Below are positions 58,214 through 64,000 of a DNA stretch of 64,000 bases, piece by piece. This DNA is from Salmonella enterica subsp. enterica serovar Choleraesuis. Lineage in GTDB: Bacteria; Pseudomonadota; Gammaproteobacteria; Enterobacterales; Enterobacteriaceae. Each line of letters opens with the position of its first letter. Position 1 is the first letter of the stretch. Location of the stretch: contig AP025685.1 of NCBI GenBank assembly GCA_022846635.1, positions 3,968,001-4,032,000 on the forward strand, written 5' to 3'. The notes under the pieces are model-generated. The model saw only the letters and a list, made by a program, of their open reading frames with translations, did not search any database and was not told the DNA's origin. Position numbers and translations under genes: made by a program.

Positions 58214-59398
58214 TTAACCCAGAACTTTAGCAACAACGCCCGCGCCAACGGTACGGCCGCCTTCGCGGATTGCGAAACGCAGACCATCGTCCATTGCGAT
58301 TGGGTGGATCAGGGTAACAACCATTTTGATGTTGTCGCCTGGCATTACCATCTCTACGCCTTCTGGCAGTTCGATGGTACCGGTCACGTCAGTAGTACGG
58401 AAGTAGAACTGTGGACGGTAGCCTTTGAAGAACGGAGTATGACGGCCGCCTTCGTCTTTGGACAGGATGTACACTTCAGATTCGAACTTGGTGTGCGGGT
58501 TGATTGAACCCGGTTTAGCCAGAACCTGGCCACGTTCGATTTCTTCACGTTTGATACCACGCAGCAGAACACCAACGTTCTCACCAGCACGGCCTTCGTC
58601 CAGCAGTTTGCGGAACATTTCAACGCCGGTACAGGTAGATTTAGCGGTATCTTTGATACCAACGATTTCTACTTCGTCACCAACTTTGATGATGCCGCGC
58701 TCTACACGACCAGTTACTACGGTACCACGACCGGAGATGGAGAATACGTCTTCGATTGGCAGCAGGAACGGCTTGTCGATAGCACGCTCTGGTTCTGGGA
58801 TGTAGGTATCCAGGTGACCAGCCAGTTCGATGATTTTAGCTTCCCAATCTGCATCGCCTTCCAGCGCTTTCAGAGCGGAACCACGTACGATTGGAGTATC
58901 GTCGCCTGGGAAGTCGTACTGAGACAGAAGTTCACGAACTTCCATTTCTACCAGTTCCAGCAGCTCTTCGTCATCAACCATGTCACATTTGTTCAGGAAC
59001 ACGATGATGTAAGGAACGCCTACCTGACGACCCAGCAGGATGTGCTCACGGGTCTGAGGCATAGGGCCGTCAGTCGCAGCAACAACCAGGATAGCGCCGT
59101 CCATCTGAGCAGCACCGGTGATCATGTTTTTAACGTAGTCGGCGTGCCCTGGGCAGTCAACGTGCGCGTAGTGACGAGTCGGGGTGTCATATTCAACGTG
59201 GGAAGTGTTGATGGTGATACCACGAGCTTTTTCTTCTGGTGCGTTATCGATCTGATCGAATGCACGAGCGGCACCGCCGTAGGTTTTAGCCAGTACGGTA
59301 GTGATGGCCGCGGTCAGGGTAGTTTTACCATGGTCAACGTGGCCGATAGTACCGACGTTAACGTGCGGTTTAGTACGTTCAAATTTTTCTTTAGACAT
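58214..59398 (-). CDS. tufB: elongation factor Tu
   Basis: 394-residue GTPase delivering aminoacyl-tRNA. G1 GHVDHGKT, G3 DCPGH, G4 NKCD and G5 GSALKAL are intact; the kirromycin/C-terminal barrel ends VGAGVVAKVLG. Placed downstream of four tRNA genes as E. coli tufB; a second copy (tufA) is expected elsewhere. Confidence 0.98.
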   Translation of the reverse strand: MSKEKFERTKPHVNVGTIGHVDHGKTTLTAAITTVLAKTYGGAARAFDQIDNAPEEKARGITINTSHVEYDTPTRHYAHVDCPGHADYVKNMITGAAQMDGAILVVAATDGPMPQTREHILLGRQVGVPYIIVFLNKCDMVDDEELLELVEMEVRELLSQYDFPGDDTPIVRGSALKALEGDADWEAKIIELAGHLDTYIPEPERAIDKPFLLPIEDVFSISGRGTVVTGRVERGIIKVGDEVEIVGIKDTAKSTCTGVEMFRKLLDEGRAGENVGVLLRGIKREEIERGQVLAKPGSINPHTKFESEVYILSKDEGGRHTPFFKGYRPQFYFRTTDVTGTIELPEGVEMVMPGDNIKMVVTLIHPIAMDDGLRFAIREGGRTVGAGVVAKVLG

Positions 59399-59517
59399 CG
59401 ATTGTCCCTCTAAGACACGGATAAATCGGTGATATCACCACATCAACCAGGCGAAAGCCCGACTTGTTGAATGCTAAGTAAATAACAGAGAGAAACGGGG
59501 GAGGAGAGATAGTGAAG

Positions 59518-59593
59518 TGGTGCTGATACCCAGAGTCGAACTGGGGACCTCACCCTTACCAAGGGTGCGCTCTACCAACTGAGCCATATCAGC
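59518..59593 (-). tRNA. thrT: tRNA-Thr (anticodon GGT)
   Basis: 76 nt with encoded CCA; starts GCTGATATGGCTCAGTTGG, anticodon in TTGGTAA. Last of the four tRNAs before tufB, as E. coli thrT. Confidence 0.97.
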
Positions 59594-59598
59594 ACGTT

Positions 59599-59673
<75 letters not shown>

Positions 59674-59788
59674 ATCCTGAAACTCGGCTACCCAGTTCTT
59701 TCTGTAACAAAAAAGAGAATTATCTCTTTTTACGTTTGAGTCGATGAATGACTTCGACCAACTCATGCAGTGAAACACTGCCAGAAAG

Positions 59789-59873
<85 letters not shown>

Positions 59874-59888
59874 CAAATTGTTACTTGA

Positions 59889-59964
<76 letters not shown>

Positions 59965-59978
59965 ATCAAGTAGCGCGC

Positions 59979-60007
59979 ATTCTAGAAATAGCTGTGCCGA
60001 GATGCAA
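59979..60007 (-). promoter_or_regulatory. promoter of the tRNA-tufB operon
   Basis: Minus strand -35 TTGCAT (60002-60007), 17-bp spacer, -10 TAGAAT (59979-59984), then the GC-rich discriminator GCGCGC typical of stringently controlled promoters. The 346-bp gap 60008-60353 to coaA is A/T-rich and shows no gene; it carries the coaA promoter. Confidence 0.75.
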
Positions 60008-60353
60008 CTAAAAATTTGCTTAAAACGCTTCAATGCTCATATTTTGTTCGAAATATATCTTTTTCTGCTAACTGCATAGAAAAAACGGGTGAATATTCAC
60101 CATTCCAGAGACCAAAAACGATAGAAACCGGGCGAGTAATTCCCAGTCCCGAATGCAAAACTCATTTTTGGTATGCAAAAAAATTATGCGCAGAGCATCC
60201 CTGGCATCACGAAATACGATTTTTACTTATAATAGCCTCTCATCTGGTGGTACTCTCCCGGCCATTACTCAATTAGTTGCAGCACCGCAGGTAGTGATAT
60301 GAGCCTCCCATCGGCCATGATTAAACCTGCATGATTGAAGAAAGAGAGCAAGC

Positions 60354-61280
60354 ATGACTCCTTATTTACAATTCAACCGGAGCCAGTGGGCCGCCCTGCG
60401 CGATTCTGTCCCTATGACTCTGACTGAAGGTGAGATTGCCCGTTTAAAAGGGATTAACGAAGATCTCTCGATGGATGAAGTGGCCGAGATCTATCTGCCA
60501 CTTTCGCGCCTGCTCAACTTTTACATCAGCTCGAATCTGCGGCGTCAGGCGGTGCTAGAACAATTTCTCGGGACCAACGGGCAGCGTATCCCCTATATCA
60601 TCAGCATCGCCGGTAGCGTCGCCGTAGGTAAAAGTACCACCGCACGCGTATTACAGGCGCTATTGAGCCGCTGGCCAGAGCATCGTCGGGTAGAGCTCAT
60701 CACGACCGATGGCTTCCTTCATCCTAATAAGGTGCTAAAAGAGCGCGATCTGATGAAGAAGAAGGGTTTTCCCCAGTCTTACGATATGCACAGACTGGTG
60801 AAGTTTGTCTCCGACATTAAATCCGGCGCAACTGATGCTACTGCCCCGGTCTATTCGCATCTGATTTACGATGTCATACCGGATGGAGACAAAAACGTGG
60901 CTCTGCCCGATATCCTGATTCTGGAAGGGTTAAATGTCCTGCAGAGTGGGATGGATTACCCACACGATCCGCATCGGGTTTTCGTGTCCGACTTTGTCGA
61001 TTTTTCTATTTACGTAGATGCGCCGCAAGAGCAGCTAAAAAAATGGTACATCAGCCGCTTCCTGAAGTTCCGGGAAGGCGCTTTTAGCGATCCTGATTCC
61101 TACTTCCATCACTATGCGCAGCTGCCTGAAGCCGAAGCTGTCAACGTAGCCACCCATTTGTGGAATGAGATAAACTTGGTCAATTTGCAGGAAAATATTC
61201 TGCCGACCCGCGAACGCGCTAGCCTGATATTAACTAAAAGCGGTAACCATGCCGTAGATTCAATCCGGCTGCGTAAATAA
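60354..61280 (+). CDS. coaA: pantothenate kinase
   Basis: First and rate-limiting step of coenzyme A synthesis, feedback-inhibited by CoA. 308 residues from MTPYLQFNRSQWAALRDSVP. P-loop GSVAVGKS at 87-94, ELITTDGFLHPNKVL, EGLNVLQSG, and the C-terminal LPTRERASLILTKS. E. coli CoaA has eight more residues at the N terminus; here an in-frame TGA upstream excludes that. The fold begins after this point, so function should be unaffected. Confidence 0.97.
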   Translation: MTPYLQFNRSQWAALRDSVPMTLTEGEIARLKGINEDLSMDEVAEIYLPLSRLLNFYISSNLRRQAVLEQFLGTNGQRIPYIISIAGSVAVGKSTTARVLQALLSRWPEHRRVELITTDGFLHPNKVLKERDLMKKKGFPQSYDMHRLVKFVSDIKSGATDATAPVYSHLIYDVIPDGDKNVALPDILILEGLNVLQSGMDYPHDPHRVFVSDFVDFSIYVDAPQEQLKKWYISRFLKFREGAFSDPDSYFHHYAQLPEAEAVNVATHLWNEINLVNLQENILPTRERASLILTKSGNHAVDSIRLRK

Positions 61281-61283
61281 TAC

Positions 61284-61308
61284 AAGGGGAGCCGATGGCT
61301 CCCCTTTC
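61284..61308. terminator. bidirectional terminator between coaA and birA
   Basis: AAGGGGAGCC, loop GAT, GGCTCCCCTT followed by TCCTTTCT on the plus strand; lies between convergent coaA and birA. Confidence 0.82.
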
Positions 61309-61322
61309 CTTTCTGTAATCGC

Positions 61323-62282
61323 TTACTGTCCGCGCAGAGAAATTTCCCCACCAACCCATGGTTTTATTACGCCATCCTGCTCCAGTAACAGTGCACCCTG
61401 CGCATTGATACCGCGTGAAATTCCTTTTATTTCACGATCGCCAATAATGAGTTTAACCGGACGATTAATAAAGTTATCCAGGCGCTCCCAGCGGCCCAGG
61501 AATGGGGCTAATCCTTCCTGCTCAAATAGCTGTAAAGATTTACGCAGCTCGTCAATAAGCTGTACAGCCAGCTCATTACGGTCAAGATAGATACCCGCCT
61601 CTTGCAGGTTAATCCAGCCCTGATTGACCACCTCACTATCCACCTGGCGCATAGAAAGGTTAATCCCCGCCCCACTCACGATCTGCGCAGCATCCCCGGT
61701 TTTGCCGGTTAACTCCACCAATATACCGGCAAGTTTGCGATCGTTCAGGTAGAGGTCATTTGGCCATTTAACCCGGACATTATCGGCACCGAGTGACTGC
61801 AAAACCTCCGCCATTACGATGCCAATGACCAGACTTAAACCCACTGCAGCGGCAGGCCCTTGCTCTAAACGCCAGAACATTGAGAGATAAAGATTGGCGC
61901 CAAATGGAGAAAACCACTGGCGACCGCGACGACCACGACCCGCATACTGATATTCAGCAATGCAGACATCGCCCGAATTCAATTCTGCGAGCCTGTCCAA
62001 CAAATATTGGTTAGTAGAATCGATGGCAGGTAAAACGGCGACACGGCCACCTGAGATGTGACTCTGGATATAATCGGCGTTGAGCAACTGCATCGGCTCC
62101 GGGAGGCTATAACCTTTCCCTGGTACCGTAAATACATCAATTCCCCAATCACGCAGAGTCTGGATATGTTTATTAATTGCAGCACGGCTCATGCCAAGCG
62201 ATTCGCCCAGGTGTTCACCTGAGTGGAATTCACCATCACTTAAAATGCCGATCAGGGTCAGTGGAACTTTGTTATCTCTCAT
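61323..62282 (-). CDS. birA: biotin-protein ligase / biotin operon repressor
   Basis: Attaches biotin to AccB and, as biotinyl-AMP-bound dimer, represses bio genes. 319 residues: winged HTH (GEHLGESLGMSRAAINKHIQTLRDWG, about 22-47), biotin loop AGRGRRGRQW near 117, KWPNDLYLNDRKLAGILVE, and C-terminal SH3-like domain (VKLIIGDREIKGISRGI). Start overlaps the murB stop by 4 bp (ATGA). Confidence 0.98.
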   Translation of the reverse strand: MRDNKVPLTLIGILSDGEFHSGEHLGESLGMSRAAINKHIQTLRDWGIDVFTVPGKGYSLPEPMQLLNADYIQSHISGGRVAVLPAIDSTNQYLLDRLAELNSGDVCIAEYQYAGRGRRGRQWFSPFGANLYLSMFWRLEQGPAAAVGLSLVIGIVMAEVLQSLGADNVRVKWPNDLYLNDRKLAGILVELTGKTGDAAQIVSGAGINLSMRQVDSEVVNQGWINLQEAGIYLDRNELAVQLIDELRKSLQLFEQEGLAPFLGRWERLDNFINRPVKLIIGDREIKGISRGINAQGALLLEQDGVIKPWVGGEISLRGQ

Positions 62283-63307
62283 GCAATGGTCTCCGTCGCA
62301 TTAACTTCACCTTGCTCTCCAATGAAGCGAACTTCCGGATCAAGCCAGACACCAAATCGCTCACCGACTCGTTGCCGCACCGCATGGGCCAGACCTACCA
62401 CATCTTTTGCAGTTGCCTGATTTTGATTAATAAGAACCAACGCCTGCTGACGATGTACCGCCGCACCACCAAGCTGGAAGCCCTTGAGTTCACATTTATC
62501 AATTAGCCAGCCAGCGGCCAATTTCACCATCCCATCAGCCTGCGGATAGTGTGGTGCGTCAGGCCACTGGGCAAGAAGAGACTGAGCCTGCTCTGCGCTA
62601 ATCAGGGGGTTTTTGAAGAAGCTGCCGGCATTACCAAACTGGCGCGGATCGGGAAGCTTAGTCTGACGCATATGACAGACCGCATCAAAAATTTGGCTGG
62701 CGGTTACAGTTTCAGGGTCCAGCCGGGTCAAATCCCCATAGCTAAGGACTGGCATCCATGCTTTCACCAGACGCAGGCCAACAGCGGTGATCGCAAATTT
62801 ATCCTGATACTCATGTTTGAAGATGCTATCCCGATAGCCAAAACGACATTCTTCAGCTGACAGCCGTTGAGTTTCTCCGGTGCTTAACTCGATACAATCG
62901 ACGTAGTGGCAAACCTTTTTAAGCTCGACACCATAAGCGCCAATGTTCTGAATCGGAGAGGAGCCTACACAACCGGGTATCAAGGCCAGATTTTCCAGCC
63001 CGGGAATATTGCGGTCCAGGGTCCAGCGAACCAGCTGATGCCAGTTTTCTCCGGCTCCAACGTGGAGCTGCCAGGATTCATCATCCTCTGTCAGATCAAT
63101 CCCGGCAATCCGGTTCAGAATAACCGTTCCGGCAAAGTCGGCCAGTAATAACACATTGCTCCCTTCACCAAGAATCAACGCCGGCTGTTTGGCCTGAATG
63201 GCATTCTGCCATGCATCTACCAGCTGTTGTGGTGATTGAGCTTGCACCAGGTTGGTAGCAGCAGCTTCAATCCCGAAAGTATTAAATGGTTTAAGGGAGG
63301 TCGTCAT
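62279..63307 (-). CDS. murB: UDP-N-acetylenolpyruvoylglucosamine reductase
   Basis: FAD/NADPH enzyme making UDP-MurNAc for peptidoglycan. 342 residues, E. coli length. NTFGIEAAATNLV, ILGEGSNVLLL (FAD), IPGCVGSSPIQNIGAYG, RFGYRDSIFK (Arg), NAGSFFKNP (proton-donor Ser), and C-terminal EVRFIGEQGE (Glu) are all present. Coupled to birA. The 254-bp gap 63308-63561 upstream holds its promoter and no gene. Confidence 0.98.
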   Translation of the reverse strand: MTTSLKPFNTFGIEAAATNLVQAQSPQQLVDAWQNAIQAKQPALILGEGSNVLLLADFAGTVILNRIAGIDLTEDDESWQLHVGAGENWHQLVRWTLDRNIPGLENLALIPGCVGSSPIQNIGAYGVELKKVCHYVDCIELSTGETQRLSAEECRFGYRDSIFKHEYQDKFAITAVGLRLVKAWMPVLSYGDLTRLDPETVTASQIFDAVCHMRQTKLPDPRQFGNAGSFFKNPLISAEQAQSLLAQWPDAPHYPQADGMVKLAAGWLIDKCELKGFQLGGAAVHRQQALVLINQNQATAKDVVGLAHAVRQRVGERFGVWLDPEVRFIGEQGEVNATETIA

Positions 63308-63561
63308 TATATATATCCTATGATTAATCCCGGCTAGTTTACCTCATCCACTTAGTAAGTGCTGCCGACAGAAAATATTCCTTTCTGGCAGGACTCTGGC
63401 GTTTCATTTGATGACGGGTGGGAAATACTGCACCTGCCGGGTGAGCAGTCATGGCTAGCGATGAAAAGGCAGAATTGAAGTGTTCATCAGCGCATGCAGG
63501 GCTTTTTATAGCCGGGATCCGCAGTCTTTAGAGGCGTGTTTGTCTGTGCTGCAGGCAAAAG

Positions 63562-63591
63562 AAAAAGCCCTGTACGTCAGTACAGGGCTTT
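63562..63591 (-). terminator. terminator of the second rRNA operon
   Basis: AAGCCCTGTAC (63565-63575), loop GTCA, GTACAGGGCTT (63580-63590), same hairpin as at 24513-24536, with minus-strand TTTTC tail. Confidence 0.92.
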
Positions 63592-63603
63592 GTCTCTTGT
63601 TTG

Positions 63604-63723
63604 ATGCCTGGCAGTTCCCTACTCTCGCATGGGGAGACCCCACACTACCATCGGCGCTACGGCGTTTCACTTCTGAGTTCGGCATGGGGTCAGGTGGGAC
63701 CACCGCGCTAGTGCCGCCAGGCA
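63604..63723 (-). rRNA. rrf: 5S ribosomal RNA (second operon)
   Basis: 120 nt, matching the copy at 24551-24670. This is the rrnB position of E. coli (beside murB). No tandem 5S remnant follows it, unlike the first operon. Confidence 0.98.
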
Positions 63724-63818
63724 AATTCTGTCCGTTCACCGCTTTCGCCATGAACGTTTATCCGAAAACTAAGCTGAAAATATTCTCAAATCCAACACCA
63801 AAACCTCTTTGGCGTTGT

Positions 63819-64000
63819 AAGGTTAAGCCTCACGGTTCATTAGTACCGGTTAGCTCAACGCATCGCTGCGCTTACACACCCGGCCTATCAACGTCGTAGT
63901 CTTCAACGTTCCTTCAGGAGCATCAAGTGCTCAGGGAGAACTCATCTCGGGGCAAGTTTCGTGCTTAGATGCTTTCAGCACTTATCTTTTCCGCATTTAG
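63819..64000 (-). rRNA. rrl: 23S ribosomal RNA (second operon, 3' end only)
   Basis: The last 182 nt of 23S; the rest is beyond the window. The 23S-5S spacer equals that of the first operon except for a short difference near 63781. Confidence 0.98.

Noticed and set aside
58042..58230. 62-codon frame between secE and tufB
   Set aside because: It runs through the tufB terminator and into the tufB end; no homology or composition support.
63480..63899. 139-codon frame at the right end
   Set aside because: It covers a terminator, 5S rRNA and the 23S end of the second rRNA operon; part of the same frame recurs at 24466-24789 simply because the operons are duplicates.

Overview
The window is a stretch of core chromosome from an enteric gammaproteobacterium (Enterobacterales). 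Gene order is that of the Escherichia coli 90-91 minute region: ubiCA, psiE, pgi, lysC, yjbB, metH, iclR/aceKAB, metA, an rRNA operon, purHD, yjaH-hupA, yjaG-nfi-hemE-nudC, rsd, thiCEFSGH, rpoCB, rplLJAK, nusG-secE, tufB with its tRNAs, coaA, birA-murB and a second rRNA operon. Protein lengths and motifs match the E. coli orthologues closely. The organism is not E. coli or Salmonella: the mal genes and yjbEFGH, pepE, rluF and yjbD are not at their E. coli positions, and several unshared genes sit in the junctions. I do not name a genus.

Layout. 1-10 kb: ubiquinone genes (ubiA truncated by the window edge), psiE, pgi, a CPA1 cation/proton antiporter with a C-terminal nucleotide-binding-like domain, lysC behind a lysine riboswitch, a PanS-type transporter and yjbB. 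10-24 kb: metH; iclR with an ASCH-domain gene; the glyoxylate operon aceBAK on the minus strand, with IclR-box matches at iclR and aceB; a NahR-like LysR regulator tail-to-tail with a hydroxybenzoate decarboxylase-like amidohydrolase; metA with a MetJ box array; a GNAT acetyltransferase. 24.3-30.1 kb: a complete minus-strand rRNA operon (16S, tRNA-Ile, tRNA-Ala, 23S, 5S) with P1, P2, boxA, boxB and terminators. 30-38 kb: purHD under a PurR operator, then hupA, nfi, hemE, nudC and rsd. 38-44 kb: an ERIC-like repeat touching a TPP riboswitch, then the thiCEFSGH operon. 44-59 kb: an orphan FepE-like Wzz gene, then the RNA polymerase and ribosomal protein operons and tufB. 59.5-64 kb: four tRNAs, coaA, birA, murB and the 3' end of a second rRNA operon in the same orientation.

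Most of the window is housekeeping. Its control elements are legible: two riboswitches, the L10 leader, the rplL-rpoB attenuator, operators for PurR, MetJ and IclR, and stringent-type rrn and tRNA promoters. The parts that could hold something undescribed are the lineage-specific insertions: the NahR-like/decarboxylase pair, the orphan wzz between thiH and rpoC, the antiporter between pgi and lysC, and the ASCH gene behind iclR. I see no prophage, insertion sequence, CRISPR array or defence island.
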